From an uncultured Opitutia bacterium (GTDB lineage: Bacteria > Verrucomicrobiota > Verrucomicrobiia > Opitutales > Opitutaceae), in assembly GCA_903902745.1 (NCBI GenBank), contig CAIUWA010000049.1, positions 1 through 56,351 of the forward strand: a stretch of DNA of 56,351 nucleotides. Reading direction: 5' to 3'. Both the position numbers and the translations under genes were made by a program. Positions 43,527 through 50,900 of this stretch are shown here, piece by piece. The notes under the pieces are model-generated. The model was given only the letters and a program-made list of their open reading frames with translations, ran no database searches and had not been told where the DNA came from. How positions within the stretch are numbered: position 1 is the stretch's first letter; the number at the start of each line of letters is the position of its first letter.

Positions 43527-44051
43527 TTATTTCGGAAAAAAGTCCCGGGCAATCTTGCGAGGTGACACGATGAGTGGGCAGGCGACATCGTGGGCATCCA
43601 AAAGCAATTTGAGCGGCCCAGCCGGCACGTCCAGCAAGTGGTTGTCGGATGACACCAGCATGGTGCAATTGAGCAGGGAAGCCTCTGCGAGGATCAATGA
43701 GTCATTGACCTCATCGTGAGGCAAATAGCCGCGATCCCGTAATTTCGCGGCGATTTGTTCGACAATGCCATGACCAACGGGCACCAGATCAATGGGCTGA
43801 AACCGCCACTTGGCGCGCAGGCTGGTCAGCGCAATACCGGCCAAACGCTGCTCCTCGGGATCGGCCGGATTGTCGTAGGCGACCGAAAGTTCGTCGATTA
43901 CCGACGGCGGAACAAGAATGATTGGTCCGGGCAAACGCTTGCGAATCGTCTCTAGCGCCTCCCAGGACACCGCAGTGTCGGCAGCCAGATCGAGGAGATA
44001 ATTCGTATCAACGGCTACGAGCGTGGACTTTGTCGCCGCTGCCATTGCCAT
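43527..44051 (-). CDS. PIN-domain toxin-like ribonuclease
   Basis: 174 residues. Acidic PIN residues are visible: VAVDTNYLLDLA near residue 13, VIDELS near 62, and VNDSLILAEASLLNC then SSDNHLLD in the second half, so the active site appears complete. PIN toxins cut RNA in many toxin-antitoxin systems. It starts 43 bp inside the preceding 61-residue gene, a classic coupled arrangement. Origin on the mobile element is inferred from position. Confidence 0.85.
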   Translation of the reverse strand: MAMAAATKSTLVAVDTNYLLDLAADTAVSWEALETIRKRLPGPIILVPPSVIDELSVAYDNPADPEEQRLAGIALTSLRAKWRFQPIDLVPVGHGIVEQIAAKLRDRGYLPHDEVNDSLILAEASLLNCTMLVSSDNHLLDVPAGPLKLLLDAHDVACPLIVSPRKIARDFFPK

Positions 44052-44193
44052 AAATCAATTGCATGCCGCGCAGACGGGCGGCTTCCCGAGCCGAATCCGA
44101 GAGCTTGTTGGCGCGCGCCCGGAGACGGGCGCCGATCTCGGTTCCCTTGGTCATCGGTTCCGGCTTGGTCGCCGCTTTGGACACAGTGGACAT
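44008..44193 (-). CDS. Probable antitoxin of the PIN module
   Basis: 61 residues from ATG 44193; the frame runs much further upstream but without protein-like sequence. It is basic and helical (TEIGARLRARANKLSDSARE, AARLRGMQLIYG) and overlaps the PIN gene by 44 bp. I see no clear AbrB or ribbon-helix-helix fold, so the antitoxin role rests on size and overlap. Confidence 0.6.
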   Translation of the reverse strand: MSTVSKAATKPEPMTKGTEIGARLRARANKLSDSAREAARLRGMQLIYGNGSGDKVHARSR

Positions 44194-44382
44194 GACGCGA
44201 AATTGGTCCACACCTGAGGACCCGTCAAGCCGAGGCTGTGAACGAGCCTTAAACTGCGACTTGAAGAAGAGCGCGCAATGATCGTGACCATCAACGCGAA
44301 TTCGCTGGTCTGCCGGTTCGAGAGCCCTCGCAACTACGTCGCCAATTTTGGCCGAATCCCATGTTATTATTGGAGACGCAAT

Positions 44383-44562
44383 ATGTCTAACGAGCAGTGG
44401 CCGACGCCGGACAAGACCGGACAGCCCCGGACGGCGTCCGGGCTTGTCCGGGTCCATCCGGCCACCGGAGCCGATGCACGCCGGATATCCCCGGATATCT
44501 GCCGGATAAACCCGGTTGAGGCCGCACGGTTGACGCCGCAGCGCTGGCATGAGCCTCGATGA
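44383..44562 (+). CDS. Candidate 59-residue protein of the mobile element
   Basis: ATG 44383 has GGAG (44372-44375) about 8 nt upstream. The product begins MSNEQWPTPDKTGQPRTASG and is Pro/Arg-rich, with no known domain. It overlaps the next gene by 14 bp. The composition partly reflects the CCGG repeats inside it, so it may not be a real gene. Confidence 0.4.
   Translation: MSNEQWPTPDKTGQPRTASGLVRVHPATGADARRISPDICRINPVEAARLTPQRWHEPR
44398..44520. repeat. CCGG-rich nested-repeat patch (possible oriT)
   Basis: About eleven CCGG cores in ~120 bp. Includes the pair ccggacaag ... cttgtccgg, the palindrome cccggacggcgtccggg, and two ggatatc units (ccggatatcc, ccggatatct). The relaxase gene begins ~0.9 kb away on the other strand. 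Nested inverted repeats beside a relaxase suggest a nick region or binding site for an accessory protein, but no nic sequence can be named. Confidence 0.5.
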
Positions 44563-44851
44563 CCAGATCGCCGACTTTCTCGCCAAGGCCGATGGGCGGC
44601 CGCCCCGAAGCCGGCTTGAGCCTTACGCGGAACTGATCCGCGAACTTCGCCAGCGGCGCTGGAGCTACCGGGAGATCGCCGTCGCCCTCCGGGAACGGTT
44701 TAGCGTCCCGACCGGGCCAAGCACGATCAACGACTTCGTCAGAGTCCGAGCCAGGCAGCCTCAAAGGGAGCCGTTGCCGGCAGCCCACGCACTGGAACCG
44801 CCCGAGCAGAGTCCGACCCGGCGCAAACGGCGCTTTCACCTGGAGATGTGA
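44549..44851 (+). CDS. Small helix-turn-helix mobilization-accessory-like protein
   Basis: 100 residues. The middle PYAELIRELRQRRWSYREIA followed by VALRERFSVPTGPSTINDFV is a good helix-turn-helix of the kind found in small plasmid and element proteins next to relaxases (TraK/MobC-like in position, not proven in sequence). The C-terminus is Arg/Pro-rich. Its stop is 4 bp from the convergent neighbour's stop. Confidence 0.6.
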   Translation: MSLDDQIADFLAKADGRPPRSRLEPYAELIRELRQRRWSYREIAVALRERFSVPTGPSTINDFVRVRARQPQREPLPAAHALEPPEQSPTRRKRRFHLEM

Positions 44852-44855
44852 GGTC

Positions 44856-45545
44856 TTACTTCGGTTTGCCGAAGTTGATCTCGATTCCCGCGACCGATCC
44901 GTCGGAGCTGGTAAAGTACGTGGGTGTTTTCAAGTTCGGGCCCGCGACCGAGACCTTGTTCCCGGTCTTCGTCGGTTCGAGCTGCAGCTCAATTCCGGCA
45001 TCAGCCACCCGATCCAGGAAAGACTTTGCCTGCCGCGCCTCATTGTAGGGTTCCCGAAGGAGCCAAACGGAGAAGGCGGCCCCGACGATGAATGCGAGGC
45101 CCATCAAGCAGAGGACCCCGGTCCAGCCATCCGCCTCCGGCTCACTGGCCGGCCGCTTCAATTGCTCAAGAATCACCCGTTGCTTCTCGATCCCCACCGC
45201 GACCTTGTCCAGGTCGAGCGCTTTTGCCCATTCGGCAAATTGCTCGGCCACGAGCTTTTTGAAGCTCGCCTCGCGCCGGCACTCATCTTGCGACTGCTGC
45301 TGAGCCAGCTTGTCGGTCATTCCGGTCATCTCCCGAATGAGCTTCCCGCCGGCGTCAGCCAGATCCTTTGGAATTGTCCTCGCAAAAGCGCTGTTCGCCT
45401 CCAGCACGGCCAATAGTTTGCTCAAATACGAATCGTCGCCCGTCTCCGAAATCTCGGCGAAGGCGCGGCGCGCGGCCTCCCGCTTTTCCGGCGGGAGGGC
45501 CGCGATGCACTGCTCCAGGTAGGTATCGGGATCGCTCACCGGCAT
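44856..45545 (-). CDS. Membrane-anchored protein of the mobile element
   Basis: 229 residues, no recognised family. N-terminal helical domain with PPEKREAARRAFAEISETGD, a long amphipathic or coiled region (MTDKLAQQQSQDECRREASF), one membrane helix (GVLCLMGLAFIVGAAFSVWL, ~145-165) and an exterior or periplasmic C-terminal domain. It is last in a leftward operon; its ATG follows the TGA of the ATPase gene directly (TGAATG), so translation is coupled. Confidence 0.65.
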   Translation of the reverse strand: MPVSDPDTYLEQCIAALPPEKREAARRAFAEISETGDDSYLSKLLAVLEANSAFARTIPKDLADAGGKLIREMTGMTDKLAQQQSQDECRREASFKKLVAEQFAEWAKALDLDKVAVGIEKQRVILEQLKRPASEPEADGWTGVLCLMGLAFIVGAAFSVWLLREPYNEARQAKSFLDRVADAGIELQLEPTKTGNKVSVAGPNLKTPTYFTSSDGSVAGIEINFGKPK

Positions 45546-46370
45546 TCAAAGATTGCCCCGATTGATTTTGGCGCCACGGCGGGCCGGAACGCTCATCAGC
45601 GGCGCCATCGGCTCCGGGTTTATTTTAACCGCCAGATCCGTGGGCAAAAGCTTGCCCGCAATCCGGTCGAGCCGCCGGAAAAGCACCTTCGTCCAGTCTT
45701 CGATGACCATGCGGACAAGGGGATCGAGCGCCAGGTCACCATTTACGACCGCCTCGACATGGGAGATTCCCCGGCCCAGGTCGGCTTCGAGGGCCGCAAG
45801 GTGATTACGGGCCAGCGAAAGCAAAGCCGGCACCTCCAGCACGGCGGCATCCAGCGATTGCAATTCGGCCTCAAGCTCCGATCCGTCGAACATCCGCGTC
45901 CGCGGCGCCCGCCCGCGGTTTTTGACGACAACGTAGTCCACGGCGCCGCCGAGCTGGCTGACCGTCTGATCCAGATCGGTCATGACCTCCAGGTCGTCCG
46001 CCGGGAACAGGAGGACCGTCACCCGTCCCTCGGCTGACCCGTACAGCTCCGGAAACCGGATCATCTCGAAACTGCGAATCAGGAATCCGCTTAAATGCGC
46101 CCGGGGATCGATGAGCGTCACGGGCCGGCCGGTGCAGCCTCGAAGCAGCTTGATCAAATCACCCTCCGGTTCGTCGCCCAGCGGCGCCAACGTGACCATT
46201 TCGGGAAATAGCCGGGCGAAGCTCTGATGGTCAGGGTCGAGATCAAAGCCGCGCCATTCGACCGCATGCTGTTCGAGCCAGCCCGCGAGAGCACCCAGGG
46301 TGGTGCTTTTCCCCACGTTTCCCCGGGCTTGCACGGGAACGATGAGCCGATGGTGGATGGAGGATTTCAT
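45546..46370 (-). CDS. ParA/MinD-like P-loop ATPase (TraL/StbB-like)
   Basis: 274 residues from ATG 46370. The deviant Walker A reads QARGNVGKSTT, near the N-terminus, and the following FDLDPDHQSFA resembles the switch of TraL-like mobilization ATPases. ParA relatives position plasmids or dock transfer complexes at the cell pole. Position among mobilization genes favours such a role over partition. Frame upstream of 46370 is a shadow. Confidence 0.72.
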   Translation of the reverse strand: MKSSIHHRLIVPVQARGNVGKSTTLGALAGWLEQHAVEWRGFDLDPDHQSFARLFPEMVTLAPLGDEPEGDLIKLLRGCTGRPVTLIDPRAHLSGFLIRSFEMIRFPELYGSAEGRVTVLLFPADDLEVMTDLDQTVSQLGGAVDYVVVKNRGRAPRTRMFDGSELEAELQSLDAAVLEVPALLSLARNHLAALEADLGRGISHVEAVVNGDLALDPLVRMVIEDWTKVLFRRLDRIAGKLLPTDLAVKINPEPMAPLMSVPARRGAKINRGNL

Positions 46371-46416
46371 GGGGGATGGTTGCGAGGCGAGGCGCCTCGT
46401 TTCCTTCCGCCCGGTG

Positions 46417-47109
46417 TCAACCGGCCATCGGCAGGCTGGGCCTGCCCACCCTGCGGGCCTGCATCTCCTCAAGAAAATCAAGTATCGGTCGCATCTCCGA
46501 AAGCGCCAGTTCGCACGTCGCAGGCGACCATTCCTGCCAGACCTCGGAGTGATTCTGCACAAATCGTCCCACGGCCCGCAGCTCCCTCAAGAGCGCGAAC
46601 GGCGCCGCCCCACCGGCCGACGCGGCGCCGCCATCCGGCGCGGTTGGGCCGGCGAGATGCTGCCGGATGCGTTTTCTCAATTCGCGGACGGATAAACCCT
46701 CGCGTTCCGCAAGGTTTAGCCAGGCTTCGATTTCAGCCGGCGCCTTGAACGCCTTTCCCACTTCGCAGTGGTGCGACCAGGACAAAGTGTTGTGACGACT
46801 CAACAGAGGAATCCGCGAGCAGACGAGTTTTGCCGCCCGCAGCGTTCCCGGATCGAGTCCCGCCGCTTTCGCATACTCGGAAATTTGCCCGCGATACCTC
46901 CCGGCACCAAACGCGAGCAAGTCCCCGAGCCACGCGGTCAGCGTATCCCGGTTCCGGCTGGCGCGCCCGGTCATCTGGACAAGCTGCGCCACCAGGTTCG
47001 ACCAGTTCGCAAGGTCCAGGCCCGGTTTGAGGGCAAGGCCAAGCCGCGAAGCCTCATCGATGTGCTCCCGCGGCAATCCCTTCAGAAGATCATTGAATTC
47101 AGGCGGCAT
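46417..47109 (-). CDS. Plasmid/element protein with ParB-like helical core
   Basis: 230 residues without signal or membrane segment. The middle part LSWSHHCEVGKAFKAPAEIE followed by AWLNLAEREGLSVRELRKRI follows a pattern seen in ParB/KorB-like and other replicon proteins with a helix-turn-helix core. It overlaps the upstream gene by 11 bp and precedes the ParA-like gene by 46 bp. A partition or control partner of that ATPase is possible, but unproven. Confidence 0.55.
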   Translation of the reverse strand: MPPEFNDLLKGLPREHIDEASRLGLALKPGLDLANWSNLVAQLVQMTGRASRNRDTLTAWLGDLLAFGAGRYRGQISEYAKAAGLDPGTLRAAKLVCSRIPLLSRHNTLSWSHHCEVGKAFKAPAEIEAWLNLAEREGLSVRELRKRIRQHLAGPTAPDGGAASAGGAAPFALLRELRAVGRFVQNHSEVWQEWSPATCELALSEMRPILDFLEEMQARRVGRPSLPMAG

Positions 47110-47554
47110 CGTTGCGTCGGTTGGCCAGGCGATAGACCGCCCGGATCTCTTCGGGCCGCTGCGAGGGCAGGAGCGGCAGATCGAGCCGTTTTCTCATTTT
47201 TTCCGCCTCCCGGCGGAACCATTCATGGGTGCAGCCGTGCTTGGACCCGTATTCCCGCAGGCTGGTCGGTCCGAATTCGGCGATGCCGGTCACGTGAACA
47301 AATAGATCGACCGCAAAATCGCGATTTTTTGCTCCCGCCAGCTCGTACCCAATATCGCGCGCGATTCTCAGCTTGTCGCCGTCGTTATTCTTGCCGGTTC
47401 CGCAAAGCAAACTCCGCAGCTCATCGAGCAGGCCCCAGCTGGCCGCATCGCGAACGATGTCCGCAGCGGAATCGAAACCCGAAAAATCAGGCTCCGCCGT
47501 GCTGAGCGGTGCGTGGCTGGAGGAACGGTCGATGGGGGAAGTGAGTTTGGTCAT
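47099..47554 (-). CDS. Unknown protein, first gene of mobile-element operon
   Basis: 151 residues with no recognised domain. The second half contains TSLREYGSKHGCTHEWFRRE, which could be a helix-turn-helix, then AEKMRKRLDLPLLPSQRPEE. It is the promoter-proximal gene of the leftward four-gene operon and may be a regulator or replication accessory. The next gene overlaps it by 11 bp. Confidence 0.55.
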   Translation of the reverse strand: MTKLTSPIDRSSSHAPLSTAEPDFSGFDSAADIVRDAASWGLLDELRSLLCGTGKNNDGDKLRIARDIGYELAGAKNRDFAVDLFVHVTGIAEFGPTSLREYGSKHGCTHEWFRREAEKMRKRLDLPLLPSQRPEEIRAVYRLANRRNDAA

Positions 47555-47915
47555 GGGCGGATTTTTCTGCCGGCCAGAATAGCGCAGTTCTCGAAAACGA
47601 AATAGGGGCTATCGGCGCTCGGAATTTGCACCAATTATAGGTTGTTGCAGGAGCGCCGCTTGCCAATCTACACGCTCACCGATGGAACGAACGACGGCAG
47701 TAGCTCGCGCGCGGAATGAGGCAGTTCTTGTTTCACCGATTTCATCGGCGCGCACTTTCCCACAATTCGCCAATCCCGGATAGGGGCTAAATGAAGGTCC
47801 AGATTCCCCTAATCTGGGGCGGTTTTCGGGACGAATAATGCTTTGAAACAGTCAGCAGCGGCGGCCGGCCATCTTCACACCATTGATCGAATCGAAATGG
47901 GAGAGAATGAGGGGA
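47555..47915. promoter_or_regulatory. 361-bp control region of the mobile-element operon
   Basis: No gene is seen. It contains a 10-bp direct repeat ataggggcta (47602-47611 and 47780-47789, 178 bp apart), the hairpin ccagatt-cccct-aatctgg (47799-47817), and the small hairpin ccgat-ttc-atcgg near 47736. AT content is higher than around it. Candidates: operator, partition site or replication origin; the sequence alone cannot decide. Confidence 0.5.
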
Positions 47916-48224
47916 CTACCCCGCCCGTTTCCCACGACGCCCCACCCTCCTCAAAACCAGGAACGTCAGGCCGCCCGTCGCGCCGACCAGACAAAGGGGA
48001 CCCACGAAGGGATTGAGGTAGTGTCGCACGAAACTGCGGCGGCGCGGGCGATTGTCATCGGTCGTACGCGCTACGATCACGACGGGGCGGGGATGTTCGC
48101 GCAAGTAGCGCTCGGTGCGCGCACGAATTCCCTCCGCCCACGGCGTCCGACCCAGTTGCGCGCCCGCCAGCGCCATCGCGACGGACGCCAGCACGATCAG
48201 CAACACGCGCCGGAGTTGAATCAT
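47916..48224 (-). CDS. Small two-helix membrane protein
   Basis: 102 residues with an N-terminal helix (VLLIVLASVAMALAGAQLG) and a C-terminal one (GPLCLVGATGGLTFLVL), basic tail RRVGRRGKRAG. Its ATG overlaps the stop of the DUF4405 gene by 4 bp, so they are coupled. Possibly an accessory subunit of that cytochrome-like protein. Confidence 0.65.
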   Translation of the reverse strand: MIQLRRVLLIVLASVAMALAGAQLGRTPWAEGIRARTERYLREHPRPVVIVARTTDDNRPRRRSFVRHYLNPFVGPLCLVGATGGLTFLVLRRVGRRGKRAG

Positions 48225-48751
48225 GAATGCTCCTCCGCGTCGGAGGCCGCTTCGCGCCGGGTCCGCTTCAGCTTGGAGACGATCCAGCGCACGTGCATCC
48301 CGAGATGCACCCCGACCATGCCGATCGTCGCATAGGCAAAGGCACCATGAACGTTGCCCCAGAAGTGATCGGATTTGATGGCGAGCCCCATGGTCGCGAG
48401 CGCCGACTCCGACGACAGCACTCCCGACACCATGGTAAGCGTCATCGCGACGAAGAGCAGCGAGTCCAACAGGTGATTGAAACGCATTTCGCCCGGCAGG
48501 CGGCTAAACACCCGTCGGGTCGTGCCCACGATCCAGTTCCAGTTGAGGACGAGATGAACCACCAGAATGACGATGAGCCCCAGCCCCACCCATTCGTGGA
48601 GCGCGACGCCAGTGGCATTCGGCGCGGTGCTGGCGACGAAGGCGAATAAAAGCAGGACGTCCCACCGGAACTTGAAGGCGTCGGAAATCGGCTGGGTCGC
48701 CGGCGTCTCGGGAAGGCTGGGCTCAGCAGGCTTGATGCCCGAAGCGTAGCG
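48221..48751 (-). CDS. DUF4405 cytochrome b-like membrane protein, start missing
   Basis: The frame is open from 48751 (TGA just above) to 48221 and codes for a four-helix protein: FRWDVLLLFAFVAS, GVALHEWVGLGLIVILVVHL, LLFVAMTLTMVSGVLSSES and FAYATIGMVGVHLGMHVRWI. Paired His in helices 2 and 4 fit haem ligands, as in DUF4405/cytochrome b561-like proteins. No ATG, GTG or TTG occurs before the first helix; the first is GTG 48589, inside helix 2. Either ATT/ATC initiates or a one-base indel separates it from ATG 48755 in another frame. Confidence 0.7.
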   Translation of the reverse strand, partial: RYASGIKPAEPSLPETPATQPISDAFKFRWDVLLLFAFVASTAPNATGVALHEWVGLGLIVILVVHLVLNWNWIVGTTRRVFSRLPGEMRFNHLLDSLLFVAMTLTMVSGVLSSESALATMGLAIKSDHFWGNVHGAFAYATIGMVGVHLGMHVRWIVSKLKRTRREAASDAEEHS

Positions 48752-49128
48752 TCATTCCCCGTCTGCACGGCAATCGGAAAATCATGCCACACCGCTACCG
48801 ATAATTAAATCGCGCGCCACTGCTGCGATTTTCTCGCTCCTACGGGAGCCACTCACTCCGAGGGATACGGAGGCCTGGTTGTTGTTTGATTGTTAGCGGG
48901 ATCCTCCATGCCTAAGAAAGAGTCCCCCGTCGTGTGTAATAGAGCCGCCTCATGCAGAGGAGTTGGCTCTACTACGATAATTGAATTGAACGACCCCAAT
49001 CATTGAAAGGACAAGGCGCCTTGAACGATGTCGCACTACACCCGTTTAAATGATCAGGTTGCATTTTCTCGCTCGGTACCAAGCCGGAAACCACTTTACA
49101 CTGCCATTTAGCAGCATAGGTTCGGCCC
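48752..49128. other. Gene-free stretch before tatA
   Basis: 377 bp of lower-GC DNA with no credible gene. attttctcgctc occurs twice (about 48831 and 49064). The 3' end presumably contains the tatA promoter; no clear -35/-10 pair is seen. No repeats of the classes found left of the tRNA. Confidence 0.6.
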
Positions 49129-49368
49129 ATGGATACACTACATGCACCCCTCGCTGGAATATTGGGCATGGGCGCCCCGGAGTTGATGGTTATTCTGGTG
49201 ATTATGCTTGTTCTTTTCGGCGGGGCCAAGCTTCCCGAACTCGCCAAGGGCCTTGGCCAGTCCATCAAGGAATTTAAAAAGGCCGCCAAGGAGAGTGACG
49301 ACGAAGAAATGAAGCCCACAGAGGCCAAAAAGCCCATCGAGACCGGCAAGACCCACGGCTCAAACTAG
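49129..49368 (+). CDS. tatA: Twin-arginine translocase subunit TatA/E
   Basis: 79 residues. GAPELMVILVIMLVLFGGAK gives the single membrane helix and the FGxxKLPEL hinge (FGGAKLPELAKGLGQSIKEF), followed by the amphipathic helix and an acidic, Lys-rich tail. TatA oligomers form the passage for folded proteins. The tail is short, typical. It lies 3 kb from tatC, with two Tat-signal genes between. Confidence 0.93.
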   Translation: MDTLHAPLAGILGMGAPELMVILVIMLVLFGGAKLPELAKGLGQSIKEFKKAAKESDDEEMKPTEAKKPIETGKTHGSN

Positions 49369-49873
49369 TTCCCGCCGGTTCAACTTCCTTTTTCTCGGGC
49401 AACCGTCCGGCTCACTTTCTTGCTCCTTTGGCTCGGTCCATCAAGCGAACCAACATACCTTTCAATTTGAGGTGATCAGCGTCGGGTCGTCCTTCGGCGG
49501 ACGACCACCCCTGCCCCAATCTGCCAGATCGCTTTTGCGGGCCGCATTAGTTTATTTTTTTAGCCGAATCCAGAGCGGATACGGCTTCTCCATCCGGTTA
49601 TCAAGCAATATAATGCAGCCTTTGAGCCACTCCACTTCCTCGGGTTCCACTAGGTTTGCAAGCACGCCCTAGCTTCGGATTGCACATCTCCCCAGACCGC
49701 ACTCCCGCTCGCTCCCGCTCACATACCTGCTCTCCCCGCTAGCCAGTCTTCACGAGTCTCTTTGGATCGGTTCTTGAGAGTGGCTCAAAACTGACAGATT
49801 TTGAAGACGTACCCAAGAACTTCTGGGTGCCTGCTGAACAGTAGAAGTAAACCCTGAATCCCGCGACACGACT
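49369..49873. other. 505-bp stretch with no clear gene
   Basis: Lower-GC DNA between tatA and the convergent amidohydrolase gene. It has a perfect 8-bp hairpin ggtcgtcc-loop-ggacgacc near 49484-49505 without a T run, and one small candidate ORF (49552-49665). Confidence 0.6.
49552..49665 (-). CDS. Candidate 37-residue small protein
   Basis: GTG 49665 to TAA 49552. The product contains EPEEVEWLKGCIILLDNRME and ends KPYPLWIRLKK, a protein-like composition with alternating helix pattern, unlike random antisense. No strong ribosome binding site (AGGG just upstream). It may be a remnant. Confidence 0.25.
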   Translation of the reverse strand: MLANLVEPEEVEWLKGCIILLDNRMEKPYPLWIRLKK

Positions 49874-50872
49874 CTAGGCCGGAGGATTGGGCACGTCTGC
49901 AAATGGCCAGACCTGCGTGGCGGTGAGGCCGCACATCCAGCGTTTGTCTTCGGCGTTGAGGAATCCGATTCGGGCGTGGGCGATGTCGATGGCCTGCGCG
50001 TAGGTGCAATACTTCTCCACCAAGGGCCAGTCCGTCCCGGCGATCAGCCGCTTGGGTCCGAACGTGTCGTAAAGCCGCCGGATTTGATCCTGGGAATCCA
50101 GATAGGGATACGGCTGCGCGGACAGCGACCAGGAATGGGAAACCTTCACGTACAGCCGGGGAAAGCGCTGGAGCGCGAGGAGCTTCTCCAGTTCCTTCGG
50201 CTGGTTGAGCGGACAATCCGCCATGTGATCGATGACGATCGTCAGGTCGGGAAACTGATCCGCCAGGCGCATGACATCCGGCATCCGCGTCACCGGTGCC
50301 AGGACCGTCATGGGAACTTTCAGGTCGCGGCAGCGCCGCCAAAGCGGGGGCATGAGCGGGCCGTGGAACCAATCGCCCGACGCGTCGCCCGATGGGCTGA
50401 TGCGCACGCCGTGAAACCCGTCCTCCTCAGTCAATCGCGAGAGATGGTCGGGCGCGGCGGGGTCCTCCGGATTCACCCGTGCCACCCCACGGAAATACTG
50501 TGGGTAGCGCTTCAGGACGCTGGCCGCGTAGCGATTGTCCCAGCGGTAATGGATGACCTGGATGATGACCGTTCGGCTCACGCCACTGGCCTTCATCAGG
50601 TCAAGCAATTGCTCGGCTGTAGCGTCGCGATCGGGGGGATTTTTCGTTTCCGGCGCCCAGGGGAATTGCGGGTCTTTCTTCCACACGTGGACGTGCGCAT
50701 CGATGATCGGAGCCACCGAAGCCGGATTTGGGGAGGCGGCCGCGCCGGATTGCACAGCGGGATACGATGCGGCTCGCGCCTCGTTTCCGGTGACTGCTGC
50801 GGCGGCGAGGCCCGACCAAGGCAGTAGGCTGACTCCCTTCAAAAATGTCCGGCGACTGCACGTATCACTCAT
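49874..50872 (-). CDS. Tat-exported amidohydrolase-family TIM-barrel protein
   Basis: 332 residues from ATG 50872 (a TTG at 50881 is less likely). The N-terminus MSDTCSRRTFLKGVSLLPW is a Tat signal. The amidohydrolase-2 motif IIDAHVHVWKKDPQFPW supplies the first metal His pair; later TIVIDHMADCPL, YVKVSHSW and RLIAGTDWPLVE give the other expected His/Asp. Such proteins act on lactones and decarboxylations; related Verrucomicrobia members are often beside sugar genes. The substrate is unknown. Confidence 0.88.
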   Translation of the reverse strand: MSDTCSRRTFLKGVSLLPWSGLAAAAVTGNEARAASYPAVQSGAAASPNPASVAPIIDAHVHVWKKDPQFPWAPETKNPPDRDATAEQLLDLMKASGVSRTVIIQVIHYRWDNRYAASVLKRYPQYFRGVARVNPEDPAAPDHLSRLTEEDGFHGVRISPSGDASGDWFHGPLMPPLWRRCRDLKVPMTVLAPVTRMPDVMRLADQFPDLTIVIDHMADCPLNQPKELEKLLALQRFPRLYVKVSHSWSLSAQPYPYLDSQDQIRRLYDTFGPKRLIAGTDWPLVEKYCTYAQAIDIAHARIGFLNAEDKRWMCGLTATQVWPFADVPNPPA

Positions 50873-50900
50873 GGCGACCAAGCGGGGTTTCAGCGGCTCG

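Noticed and set aside
48128-48142. tccctccgccc as a possible right attachment site
   Set aside because: Eleven bases inside a coding frame, no further similarity to the tRNA end.
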